A DNA stretch of 10,939 bases from Gammaproteobacteria bacterium (GCA_029879945.1 JAOUPJ010000107.1:1-10939), one strand, 5' to 3'. Positions 1 to 6,992 are shown, numbered from the stretch's first letter. Translations and numbers: made by a program. Notes: generated by a model not told the origin, from the sequence alone.

Positions 1-47
1 GACAAAAAGGGCAAAGATACAATAAGAATTAAGGCTTTTTTGCTCAT
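1..47 (-). CDS. 5' end of an exported or membrane protein gene, cut by the window edge
   Basis: Reading leftwards from an ATG at 47, the frame is open to the window edge and encodes MSKKALILIVSLPFL and then a partial codon. Two lysines followed by an unbroken hydrophobic run is the start of a signal peptide or a membrane segment. Only 15 full codons are visible, so the family cannot be named. A purine-rich AAAGTGAG lies just upstream as a modest ribosome site. The gene is on the same strand as the CheW-LysM gene and starts 101 bases after that gene's stop codon, so it could be cotranscribed with it. It is real if the frame continues beyond the edge; a chance signal-like start is the alternative. 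Confidence 0.5.
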   Translation of the reverse strand, partial: MSKKALILIVSLPFL

Positions 48-148
48 GCACTCACTTTGATTAATCAATAAGCAGCCAAATCAAGTCACGGCTATGATGC
101 AGGTAAATGCAAGAATTTGTCCACTAGGAGTGGAAAAGAAAAGAGGTA

Positions 149-2608
149 TTAGGAAGGATGACGCTCAATACGCACAATGTCGTTAGGGTAGATCCAGTCA
201 GGGTCCTTGATATGATTGACCTTGGCCAATTCAGGGTAGCGGTACGGGTTGCCCAAATAAGCGCCAGCGATTTGCCACAGGGTATCCCCTTTTTTGACAA
301 TGTGGATCACTTTAGCACCCGATTTGAGCTGTTTTGGTATGGCTGCGGTAATAATGGCCTTGGGCTTCGATTTAAGATCCAGGGTCGTGACTGTTTTGGA
401 ATCACTGGCCTGCATCTCGATACGCTTTTCCTTTATATCGGTACGCAGACTCACGTTTGAAGAAATGGGTCGCTCTACCACTAAGGTGAACTCCTCCCCC
501 TTCACCTCTAGCAGGCGTTTTGTGGGGCCTTTAGGCAAGTCTCCCTGAACCTGGGGTGATTGAGCGATCTGGGTTTCAGTTTCGGCTTGTGCTTCTTCCT
601 CCACCACTGATTCATCGATGGAAGAGGCAGCAGGAAAGGCCTGTTCGGACTCTTCATCTCCACCTGCCAGGAACGTCAACCCGGGTCCAAACGCGAGATA
701 AGCCCCTAACCCTATCACGAGCAATAACACAAGCGCCCCGATTACCACTTTTCGACTGGGTTTGTTCTGTATCTCCAGGCGTTTTACACCAAGTGTCGGT
801 TTGATTTTTTCTGCCAGATCCGGAATTCTATAGTCGGATGAATCGATTCCATCATGTTCTTCTGCTTCCAAGAGCTTTGTCGGGTGAGTCGGAATATGTA
901 CATCCTCGTCATTCATCTCATATTCATCGATGAAGTCATCCTCTGCAGCAAACTCCGAACTGGGAGCGATCTGCGTTCTCATCAAATCCGAGTCTGTTGG
1001 GTTGGCAAAGACAGAGGCAACCACAGGTGTTCGTGTTTGCTCTGCTTCTACAGGCAAGGACTCTTTGTCATTCGCCTGTTCAGACAAGTAGGAGTCTGCC
1101 TCACCTTCCCACTCGCCCCACTCATCATCATCGGTAAATTCAGACACCCTCTCACTAATCGCACTACTGTATCCAATATCTTGCTCTTGTTCACCAAAGC
1201 CCTCACTCTCCAATTCTGATTGCAGAGACTCCAGTGCATTGAGAGACTTGTCTTGTGAATCCTCTTGATCGACAGCAATATTTTCATCCGCTACGACGGG
1301 GGTGTTCACTTCCTCATCTACCGTTTCAGAAACCGGAATCGTTGGATGCTCCCAGTCTATTTCGGTTTCATCTATCGCGACAGTTTCCTCCAGCTCATCG
1401 TGCTGGAGGACTTGGGATTGTAGAATTTCGATGGGCTCGTGGCTTTGCACTTCTGTTATCAGCGTGCTCTCGTTTGACTCTACACTGATAGCCGCGTGGA
1501 TCAAGCCCTCTTCCGCCGGGACGAGTTCACTCTGTGCATCATCCTGGTTATAGGCTTCTTCAGACATCAGATCATATTCAGCCTGAGCGGTGGGGACCAC
1601 CTCCTCCAAAATGCTGTGATCCATCGACACTACCGAATCCGCTTCATCAACGTGAAGCTCGGCTTGATCATCTAGCATTTCATTGGGCGTTACCGCACTC
1701 TCTTCCGGCTGATCATAGCTCTCCCACTCGTCTTCTACAGCGGGCCCTTCACTGAGTTCATTTTGTTCTGCTGTATTTTCAGCGACTCCCGAATAGCTTC
1801 CCCATTCATCTTCTTCAGTGAGTTCAGCACCGGGTGTTTGATCTGGTGCATTTTCTTCTACGGTAGAATAAAGACCCCACTCGGCTTCCTCTTGCTCGTT
1901 AGATTCGATAACTGACGCAGAAGCGGACTGTTCGGCTTGATCAGACTCTGTGTTTTCAATCGAGGAATAAAGACCCCACTCGGCTTCTTGTGCGGCCTCG
2001 TTTTCCACAATGCCTTGATCTTCTATATCGGTATGGGATTCGATTGCGGAAGGGGTGGCGTAACCGACGAGGCTCGCCTCTTCGGCAGCGCTCACAATTT
2101 GAGAATCCTGCTCAGCACTTTGCGCCAGGGCCTCACCGTTTGAATGGACAAGATCCCTGGCCATTTTCGTAAATCGTTCTGCAGCCTGGACTTCAAACAG
2201 GTTAATGAACTGGGTCATGAACAAAATTTTTGATTTATAAATAGCATAGCGAGTAATGGCTTCACTTTCAAACATGCCTTTGGCATCGTCCCATTTCACG
2301 CTGCTGGCCGAGATTATGTCGTCTACTGCATCCACACAAAAAGCAGCAATATTGCCTCCCACACGGGTAACAATAAGTTGCAGTAGTTTGGAATCTGATT
2401 CAGTCAGCTTGAATTTATTTCGAAGACTGATAGCAGTTGCCACCTCACCACGAAACATAAAGGTACCCATAATATACTCGGGTGCCAAGGGCAAGCTGGT
2501 CAGCTCAGGGGGCTGAATTATGGCAGTCACTTCTTCAGCGGGGACGCAAAAGGTAAAACTCCCCACCTGAAAAATCAATAATGACTGTTCGTCTTCAAAT
2601 TCGACCAT
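149..2608 (-). CDS. CheW-domain, acidic-linker, single-pass membrane protein with C-terminal LysM domain
   Basis: The 819-residue product has four parts. Residues about 8-145 form a CheW fold: the IMGTFMFRGEVATAISLRNKF stretch matches the CheW core pattern (a G, then RG, then a beta strand and LR), and AAFCVDAVDDII matches the later VDxVxDV strand. Residues about 155-600 are a low-complexity linker dominated by Glu, Asp, Ser and Gln with few Lys or Arg, presumably disordered. Residues about 621-645 are one hydrophobic membrane segment, with lysines and arginines before it and GGDEESE after it; the positive-inside rule puts the N-terminus in the cytoplasm. Residues about 767-817 are a LysM domain (IVKKGDTLWQIA, then YPELAKVN and IYPNDIVRI), expected to bind peptidoglycan in the periplasm. 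CheW normally couples receptors to CheA, so the inferred role is tethering a chemosensory or Pil-Chp-like array to the cell wall. The ATG is preceded by GGAG five bases away. It resembles FimV/TspA proteins in parts but with the domain order reversed. Confidence 0.9.
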   Translation of the reverse strand: MVEFEDEQSLLIFQVGSFTFCVPAEEVTAIIQPPELTSLPLAPEYIMGTFMFRGEVATAISLRNKFKLTESDSKLLQLIVTRVGGNIAAFCVDAVDDIISASSVKWDDAKGMFESEAITRYAIYKSKILFMTQFINLFEVQAAERFTKMARDLVHSNGEALAQSAEQDSQIVSAAEEASLVGYATPSAIESHTDIEDQGIVENEAAQEAEWGLYSSIENTESDQAEQSASASVIESNEQEEAEWGLYSTVEENAPDQTPGAELTEEDEWGSYSGVAENTAEQNELSEGPAVEDEWESYDQPEESAVTPNEMLDDQAELHVDEADSVVSMDHSILEEVVPTAQAEYDLMSEEAYNQDDAQSELVPAEEGLIHAAISVESNESTLITEVQSHEPIEILQSQVLQHDELEETVAIDETEIDWEHPTIPVSETVDEEVNTPVVADENIAVDQEDSQDKSLNALESLQSELESEGFGEQEQDIGYSSAISERVSEFTDDDEWGEWEGEADSYLSEQANDKESLPVEAEQTRTPVVASVFANPTDSDLMRTQIAPSSEFAAEDDFIDEYEMNDEDVHIPTHPTKLLEAEEHDGIDSSDYRIPDLAEKIKPTLGVKRLEIQNKPSRKVVIGALVLLLVIGLGAYLAFGPGLTFLAGGDEESEQAFPAASSIDESVVEEEAQAETETQIAQSPQVQGDLPKGPTKRLLEVKGEEFTLVVERPISSNVSLRTDIKEKRIEMQASDSKTVTTLDLKSKPKAIITAAIPKQLKSGAKVIHIVKKGDTLWQIAGAYLGNPYRYPELAKVNHIKDPDWIYPNDIVRIERHPS
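1712..1987 (-). repeat. Degenerate protein repeat in the CheW-LysM linker: four EWxxY units
   Basis: Residues about 208-299 of the CheW-LysM protein hold four copies of a unit around [AD]EW[GE]xY: EAEWGLYS (Trp 211), EAEWGLYS (Trp 244), EDEWGSYS (Trp 269) and EDEWESYD (Trp 295). The spacing is 33, 25 and 26 residues. The first two are also close at DNA level, sharing GACCCCACTCGGCTTC on the plus strand, which suggests recent duplication. A fifth, isolated copy, DDEWGEW, lies at residues 494-500 (about 1108-1129). The aromatic motif is conserved while the spacers differ, as expected for short binding motifs in a disordered chain. Confidence 0.8.
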
Positions 2609-2666
2609 TTTTGCTCCGTACTACCTTCATCGGGCGTTTGGTCGAGAGCTATCCGTATCTTCTCGA

Positions 2667-2798
2667 ATGTTATTAAAACTCGAACTGTTATCGGCAGGCC
2701 AAACCCTACAACTAAGCCGAGAAGCGGATGAATGGGAATCGGTAGGACGAAATTGGGACTTGGTTAACGCTTTTGGCGTCGCATTAGAAAGGGTCTAA
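2667..2798 (+). CDS. Doubtful 43-codon open frame between the CheW-LysM gene and lysS
   Basis: An ATG at 2667 opens 43 codons ending at TAA 2796-2798, with a protein-like composition (ending WDLVNAFGVALERV). The frame is also open upstream into the start of the divergent CheW-LysM gene. No ribosome site is visible before the ATG, and I do not recognise the peptide. It may be a decayed gene fragment or chance. The rest of the 288-base gap holds the upstream region of the minus-strand CheW-LysM gene and the hairpin beside lysS. Confidence 0.15.
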   Translation: MLLKLELLSAGQTLQLSREADEWESVGRNWDLVNAFGVALERV

Positions 2799-2854
2799 CA
2801 AATAAAAGGTCTGTGTAGCCTGGAGTTAGGCCAGTTCTTACTCAGATATTAGAG

Positions 2855-2889
2855 GCTTAGGTCTAAATTCACTGAATTTAGACCTAAGC
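2855..2889 (-). terminator. Perfect 16-bp inverted repeat after lysS, probable transcript end
   Basis: The arms GCTTAGGTCTAAATTC (2855-2870) and its exact complement (2874-2889) flank a 3-base loop, starting 7 bases after the lysS stop codon on the minus strand. The position fits a transcription end or an mRNA-stabilising hairpin for the phosphatase-prfB-lysS unit. The stem is only moderately GC-rich, and neither strand has a clear T-run right after it, so it is not a textbook rho-independent terminator. A binding site for a dimeric protein is the alternative. Confidence 0.55.
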
Positions 2890-2896
2890 TAACTCA

Positions 2897-4411
2897 CTAC
2901 GCTTTGGGCCGCATATGCGGGAACAACAGCACATCACGTATCGACGGCGAGTCGGTCAGAAGCATGACCAATCGATCAATTCCAATTCCTTCACCTGCGG
3001 TAGGTGGCATTCCGTGCTCCAAAGCCGTGATGTAGTCTTCATCGTAGTGCATGGCCTCATCGTCACCGGCCTCTTTTTCTTCCACCTGCTTACGAAAACG
3101 ATCGGCCTGATCTTCGTAATCATTTAACTCCGAAAAACCATTGGCGATTTCACGTCCACCGACAAAAAATTCAAAGCGATCGGTGACAAACGGATCGTTG
3201 TCACTGCGTCGCGCCAAGGGTGAAACCTCGGTGGGATAGGCGGTAATGAAAGTGGGTTCTTTCAATCGGTGCTCTACCGTCTTTTCGAAAATTTCAATTT
3301 GTATTTTACCTAGGCCGAAGCTTGGTTTAACCGGGATGCCCATCATCTCAGCCACCTTGGTGGCGCTGGCCACGTCACTGATGTCTTGCTCGGTGAGATC
3401 CGGATTAAATTTTAAAATGGATTCCTTCACCGTGAGACGCTGAAAAGGTTGACCGAAGTGATATTCCTCACCTTGGCATTTTACGGTACTGCTACCGCAG
3501 ACCGTTTCGGTTAGACCTCTTAGCATGTCTTCTGTCAGGTCCATCAAATCATGATAATCGGCATAGGCCTGATAAAATTCCAACATGGTGAATTCAGGAT
3601 TGTGTCGTGTAGAGAGTCCTTCGTTACGAAAGTTACGATTGATCTCGAATACGCGCTCAAAACCGCCGACCACCAAGCGCTTGAGATACAGCTCTGGCGC
3701 GATTCGCAGAAATAGATCCATATCTAGCGCGTTATGATAGGTGGAAAAAGGTCGAGCTGTGGCCCCCCCTGGAATGGCCTGCATCATGGGCGTTTCCACT
3801 TCCAAAAAGGATTTGGATACCAGATAGTTTCGTATGTAGTTGACAATGGCAGAGCGCATTTGAAAACGTGTACGTGCTTCAGGATTCATGATCAAATCCA
3901 GATAACGCTGACGATACTTGGTCTCTTGATCGGATAGCCCGTGAAATTTTTCAGGTAGGGGTCGTATGGCTTTAACGAGTAGCTTGATTTCGTCGACCTT
4001 GAGAGATAGCTCCCCTGCTTTGGTACGAAATACGACACCCTCTGCGCCGATAATATCGCCGATATCCCACTTCTTGAATTGCTCGTTGTAAACACCTTCG
4101 GCTAAGGCATCGCGTGTCACATAGAGTTGGATCTGACCCGACATGTCCTGGATGTGAGCAAAACTGGCCTTACCCATTACGCGGCGTGTCATCATGCGCC
4201 CTGCCAGATGCACACGCACAGGATTGGCTTCGAGCTCTTCGTTACTCTTGCCTTCGTACTCAGCGTGAATCTCTCCAGCCACAGCAGTACGCCTAAAATC
4301 ATTGGGAAAGGGAATCGATGCCTGTTCACGCAAATTTTTCAGCTTTAATTTGCGCTGCTGAATGAGTTCGTTTTCGTCTACTGTTTCTGCTCTATCTTCT
4401 ATCTCTGACAT
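2897..4411 (-). CDS. lysS: Lysyl-tRNA synthetase, class II (LysS)
   Basis: This enzyme charges tRNA-Lys with lysine using ATP, in the cytoplasm, as a homodimer. The 504-residue length matches bacterial LysS (about 505). After a charged N-terminal helix, residues about 66-145 form the OB-fold anticodon-binding domain (VHLAGRMMTRR, then FAHIQDMSGQIQLYV). The class II catalytic core follows: motif 1 around residues 203-221 (FLEVETPMM, GGATARPF), motif 2 around 255-280 (FEINRNFRNEG, then RHNPEFTMLE) and motif 3 at 475-504 (GIGIDRLVMLLTD, ending LLFPHMRPKA). All signature residues look intact. The ATG at 4411 lies 33 bases after the prfB stop codon, with a weak GTGGA upstream; the two genes very likely share a transcript, as prfB and lysS do in E. 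coli. A long perfect hairpin follows the stop codon. Confidence 0.97.
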   Translation of the reverse strand: MSEIEDRAETVDENELIQQRKLKLKNLREQASIPFPNDFRRTAVAGEIHAEYEGKSNEELEANPVRVHLAGRMMTRRVMGKASFAHIQDMSGQIQLYVTRDALAEGVYNEQFKKWDIGDIIGAEGVVFRTKAGELSLKVDEIKLLVKAIRPLPEKFHGLSDQETKYRQRYLDLIMNPEARTRFQMRSAIVNYIRNYLVSKSFLEVETPMMQAIPGGATARPFSTYHNALDMDLFLRIAPELYLKRLVVGGFERVFEINRNFRNEGLSTRHNPEFTMLEFYQAYADYHDLMDLTEDMLRGLTETVCGSSTVKCQGEEYHFGQPFQRLTVKESILKFNPDLTEQDISDVASATKVAEMMGIPVKPSFGLGKIQIEIFEKTVEHRLKEPTFITAYPTEVSPLARRSDNDPFVTDRFEFFVGGREIANGFSELNDYEDQADRFRKQVEEKEAGDDEAMHYDEDYITALEHGMPPTAGEGIGIDRLVMLLTDSPSIRDVLLFPHMRPKA

Positions 4412-4444
4412 GATTCCACTTCTACTTAGTTACTTAAAAATTTA

Positions 4445-5543
4445 TTAGAGACCGCTCTTCAGACTGGCCTCGATAAAGGGGTCCAGGTCACCGTCTAACA
4501 CGGCCTGTGTATTCCCGGTTTCATGACTGGTACGCAAATCCTTGATACGGGACTGGTCCAACACATAGGAACGAATCTGGCTGCCCCAACCGATATCAGA
4601 CTTGCTATCTTCCAGGGCCTGTTTCTCTTGATTCTTTTTCTGCATTTCCAACTCGTACAATTTGGCCTTTAACTGCTTCATGGCTGTGGCCTTGTTTTTG
4701 TGTTGGGATCGATCGTTCTGACACTGTACCACTATATTAGTCGGTAGATGGGTGATACGCACGGCGGAGTCCGTTCGATTAACGTGCTGCCCCCCGGCCC
4801 CGGAAGCTCGATAGGTATCAATGCGCAATTCGGCTGGATTGATTTCGATTTCAAAATCGTCATCGACCTCAGGGGAAACAAATACCGACGCAAACGAGGT
4901 GTGCCTGCGGTTTCCAGAATCGAAAGGAGATTTACGCACCAAGCGGTGAACCCCCGTTTCAGTGCGCAGCCAGCCATAGGCATAGTCACCTTCAAATCGG
5001 ACCGTGGCGCTTTTGATACCTGCCACATCGCCATCCGATGCCTCGATGAGCTCGGTCTTAAAACCACGACGCTCGCCCCAACGCAGATACATGCGCAGTA
5101 GCATCTCGGCCCAGTCCTGTGCTTCTGTGCCACCTGATCCGGACTGTATATCCAGGAAGGCATTGCTGGCATCCATTTCACCCGAGAACATGCGGCGAAA
5201 TTCCAGTGTGGAAATCTCTTTTTCCAGACCCGCCAGATCTTCGATAACAACGTTCAGCGTATCTTCGTCCTGCTCCTCTTCCACCAAGGCTAGCAGTTCG
5301 GCGGAATCTTTGAGACGAGTACCGACTTCGTCCAGCACGTGGACCACGTCTTCCAACTGTGTCTTTTCCTTGCCCAGGGCCTGCGCCCTTTCTGGGTCAT
5401 TCCAGACATTGGGTTGTTCCAGCTCGCGATTGACTTCGTCTAGGCGCTCTTTCTTGCCTTCGAAGTCAAAGATACCCCCTCAGAGACTCGGAGCGCTCTC
5501 TTAAATCTTTGATTTGACTAGAAACGACGTTTAATTCCAGCAT
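4445..5543 (-). CDS. prfB: Peptide chain release factor 2, with programmed +1 frameshift
   Basis: RF2 recognises UGA and UAA stop codons and triggers peptide release. The gene starts at ATG 5543 with GAGGG upstream and reads 25 codons (MLELNVVSSQIKDLRE...RGYL) to an in-frame TGA at 5468-5466. A +1 shift at CTT-TGA moves into the second frame (DFEGKKERLDEV...), which continues to the stop at 4445. The joined product is 365 residues, the same as E. coli RF2. The stop-recognition tripeptide SPF falls at 205-207 and the catalytic GGQ at 250-252, both at E. coli numbering. The residue at 246 is Ala, the form found in most bacteria, rather than the Thr of E. coli K-12. The ATG is 18 bases after the phosphatase gene's stop codon. 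An annotation that starts at the internal ATG at 5356 would lose 62 N-terminal residues. Confidence 0.97.
5465..5480 (-). promoter_or_regulatory. RF2 autoregulatory frameshift site
   Basis: The minus strand reads AGGGGGTATCTTTGAC. It contains an internal Shine-Dalgarno-like AGGGGG (5480-5475), a 3-base spacer, the slippery CTT, the stop TGA and a following C. This string is identical to the E. coli prfB site. From established work on prfB, low RF2 makes the ribosome pause at the poorly terminating UGA-C and slip +1, so RF2 controls its own synthesis. Confidence 0.97.
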
Positions 5544-5561
5544 AATCCCTCATGCCCTCTT

Positions 5562-6044
5562 TTACAGATCACGGCTTTGAATATGGGCCAAAAGGCCGTT
5601 TGCTGCGGCGTCTACCATATCCAAAACCAACTCAAAACCGTTCTGCCCACCGTAATAGGGGTCGGGCACTTCCGTATCTCCATAATAGGGAGCAAATTCC
5701 AGGAAAAGCTGAATTTTAGGTTTGTGTTTGTCGGGGCATTTTGCTTCTAAATGTCGGTAATTGTCCCGATCCATCGCTAAAATGTAGTCAAATTCCTCGA
5801 AATCATTTACATCGACCCGGCGAGCCTTAATTTTACTCAAATCAAAGCCCCGCTTGGTGGCCGTCTTCTGGGCACGCCTGTCTGGAGACTCACCCACATG
5901 ATAGGCATGGGTTCCGGCCGAATCGACAAAGATTTGCTTGGCAATACCCGCCTCGTTCACCAGGTGCTGGAAGACGCCATGTGCAGTGGGAGAACGGCAG
6001 ATGTTGCCCATGCACACGAACAGAACTTTTATCTTTTTACCCAT
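5562..6044 (-). CDS. Low-molecular-weight protein tyrosine phosphatase
   Basis: The 160-residue length is typical of the family. The phosphate-binding loop CMGNICRS at residues 11-18 holds the CX5R signature, with nucleophile Cys11 and Arg17. The general-acid loop DPYYGG puts Asp128 where the family needs it, and the conserved DSAGTHAYHVGESPD and ILAMDRDN segments are present. The enzyme hydrolyses phosphotyrosine, or sometimes phosphoarginine, on proteins in the cytoplasm. Bacterial relatives act on polysaccharide-export tyrosine kinases, but no kinase or capsule gene is visible here, so the substrate is unknown. It is the first gene of the apparent phosphatase-prfB-lysS unit, with its own extended -10 promoter about 40 bases upstream. 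An arsenate-reductase relative is less likely, since the extra redox cysteines of that group are not evident. Confidence 0.92.
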   Translation of the reverse strand: MGKKIKVLFVCMGNICRSPTAHGVFQHLVNEAGIAKQIFVDSAGTHAYHVGESPDRRAQKTATKRGFDLSKIKARRVDVNDFEEFDYILAMDRDNYRHLEAKCPDKHKPKIQLFLEFAPYYGDTEVPDPYYGGQNGFELVLDMVDAAANGLLAHIQSRDL

Positions 6045-6083
6045 AATTTCAGCGGCTTAACCTGGCAAACAACAAGGGTCGCA

Positions 6084-6092
6084 ATTATATCA
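6084..6092 (-). promoter_or_regulatory. Extended -10 promoter for the phosphatase-prfB-lysS unit
   Basis: The minus strand reads TGATATAAT, a perfect TATAAT -10 box (6089-6084) with the TGn extension (6092-6090). No good -35 box lies 17 bases further upstream, as is common for extended -10 promoters. Initiation would fall near 6077, leaving a leader of about 30 bases before the phosphatase ATG at 6044. Confidence 0.6.
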
Positions 6093-6191
6093 CTTCTAGC
6101 CCCAACCCGGGGTACCGGATTTGTATTCGGCCTCGAACCCCAGCGTGGAAAAGATCGATTAAGTTAAGGCCTAAATGAGTGGAAAATCCAT

Positions 6192-6220
6192 TTGCACAAG
6201 GAGACAAAACAGTCAATAAT
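6192..6220 (+). promoter_or_regulatory. Weak candidate sigma-70 promoter for the small plus-strand gene
   Basis: TTGCAC (6192-6197) and AATAAT (6215-6220) are separated by exactly 17 bases, and initiation would fall near 6227, about 36 bases before the ATG at 6263. A second possible -10 box, TATAAC, lies at 6228-6233. Both are matches to short consensus boxes in AT-rich DNA and are tentative. Confidence 0.3.
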
Positions 6221-6262
6221 GTAATTGTATAACGTTGACTAACAAATTGAGGCGCGGCCACT

Positions 6263-6550
6263 ATGATGGCATTGAGAGAACCGAAGGCAATGGAACTGCA
6301 GCTAGAGCAGTTGAGACAGATGATTGGTATACGAGTCCTCTACCGCGACATCCCGTGTCTGGTTCACGAAATCCTTGAAGACGGCCCCTCTCTGGTACTG
6401 ATGCCGTCGGACCTGGAAGACATATCCATCCAGGCTGACCAACATGGGGAAGCGCACCGCCGCGTGAGAAACACCTACACGGTACCGGTTCTCTCTCCGG
6501 ACTTTACCGAGTTTTCTTCTGCCTTCCTGGCGCTGGACCCTTTGGATTAA
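6263..6550 (+). CDS. Small soluble protein of unknown function (95 residues)
   Basis: The product has no signal peptide or membrane segment. After a short helix (MELQLEQLRQMIG) it reads as a compact beta-rich chain: RVLYRDIPCLVHEILEDGP followed by SLVLMPSD, suggesting a small barrel in which a residue stretch reports on a value or ligand. Next come a polar stretch IQADQHGEAHRRV and a final TVPVLS strand. I have an impression of similar small hypothetical proteins in other gammaproteobacteria but cannot confirm it, and I assign no function. The ATG at 6263 has GAGG 10 bases upstream; an in-frame ATG at 6266 and another at 6290 are alternatives, and the last would still keep the whole recognisable core. 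It is divergent from the phosphatase gene and shares a 218-base upstream region with it. Confidence 0.75.
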   Translation: MMALREPKAMELQLEQLRQMIGIRVLYRDIPCLVHEILEDGPSLVLMPSDLEDISIQADQHGEAHRRVRNTYTVPVLSPDFTEFSSAFLALDPLD

Positions 6551-6745
6551 AATTCTCAGATTCCGATTTTACCCACTATCGCTCATCTGCTTGATTCGCC
6601 TGAATTCCCGGACCGATTAAAACAAATCTAATCCCGCATTACCTCAATAAATTTCCGTCAAGAAATCCCGCAAAATAACGATACCTTACTTGCGGCACAA
6701 ATCGGTACAAGATGTGCCTACGGAACTTGAGTTTTATCCGGTAGT

Positions 6746-6752
6746 AGAAGGA
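6746..6752 (+). promoter_or_regulatory. Ribosome binding site that fixes a GTG start
   Basis: AGAAGGA lies 6 bases before GTG 6759. The same frame is open back to a TTG at 6690, but no comparable site precedes that TTG, so the GTG is the better start. Within 6551-6745 I see no convincing promoter or terminator, only an 8-base direct repeat ATCCCGCA at 6631 and 6665. Confidence 0.6.
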
Positions 6753-6758
6753 CCCATC

Positions 6759-6992
6759 GTGAACCCAGAACAAAATCAAGCAGATCCCGCTCAGCTTAAA
6801 AGCAATAATGATATTGAAGCCCCCTTTCTTAGTTGGGTTCTAGTTGCCATTATCTTTTTCTTCACTCCCTTACTGGTTGTTTCCTATGGGGATCTTCCTG
6901 CTGAAAAGGCACAGCCCTCACAAGCGAGTAGTGTGCAAGGTGCCGCAATCCCGATTCATACGAAACTAACCTTACCAAGCAGTACACGTTAA
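6759..6992 (+). CDS. Short single-pass membrane protein of unknown function (77 residues)
   Basis: Starting at GTG 6759, the product has a polar N-terminus (MNPEQNQADPAQLKSNN), one hydrophobic segment at about residues 23-43 (PFLSWVLVAIIFFFTPLLVV), and a polar Pro/Gln/Ser-rich tail of about 34 residues. The charge balance around the segment is weak, so the orientation is uncertain. No cleavage site or family signature is visible and I do not recognise it. It precedes the large lipoprotein gene by 61 bases on the same strand, so the two may be cotranscribed and act together in the envelope. The longer version from TTG 6690 (100 residues) is less likely because it lacks a ribosome site. Confidence 0.6.
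   Translation: MNPEQNQADPAQLKSNNDIEAPFLSWVLVAIIFFFTPLLVVSYGDLPAEKAQPSQASSVQGAAIPIHTKLTLPSSTR

Noticed and set aside
121..133. CCACT-AGG-AGTGG inverted repeat after the CheW-LysM gene as a terminator
   Set aside because: Only a 5-bp stem with no T-run after it on the minus strand; likely chance.
854..1219. 121-codon plus-strand open frame antisense to the CheW-LysM linker
   Set aside because: Low-complexity acidic coding sequence on one strand commonly leaves open frames on the other; the Cys/Leu/Ile-rich product has no recognisable features.
4732..5250. 172-codon open frame on the minus strand inside prfB
   Set aside because: It overlaps the RF2 core in another frame; the RF2 frame carries SPF and GGQ at the right positions, and this one shows no protein family signature.
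5004..5504. 166-codon plus-strand open frame antisense to prfB
   Set aside because: Ser/Arg-rich composition typical of an antisense shadow; the prfB frame explains the sequence.
6631..6672. Direct repeat ATCCCGCA, two copies 34 bases apart, as an operator pair
   Set aside because: Eight bases, no symmetry, and no associated regulator or promoter; too weak to call.
6690..6758. Extension of the small membrane protein to a TTG start at 6690
   Set aside because: No ribosome site before the TTG, whereas AGAAGGA sits 6 bases before GTG 6759.
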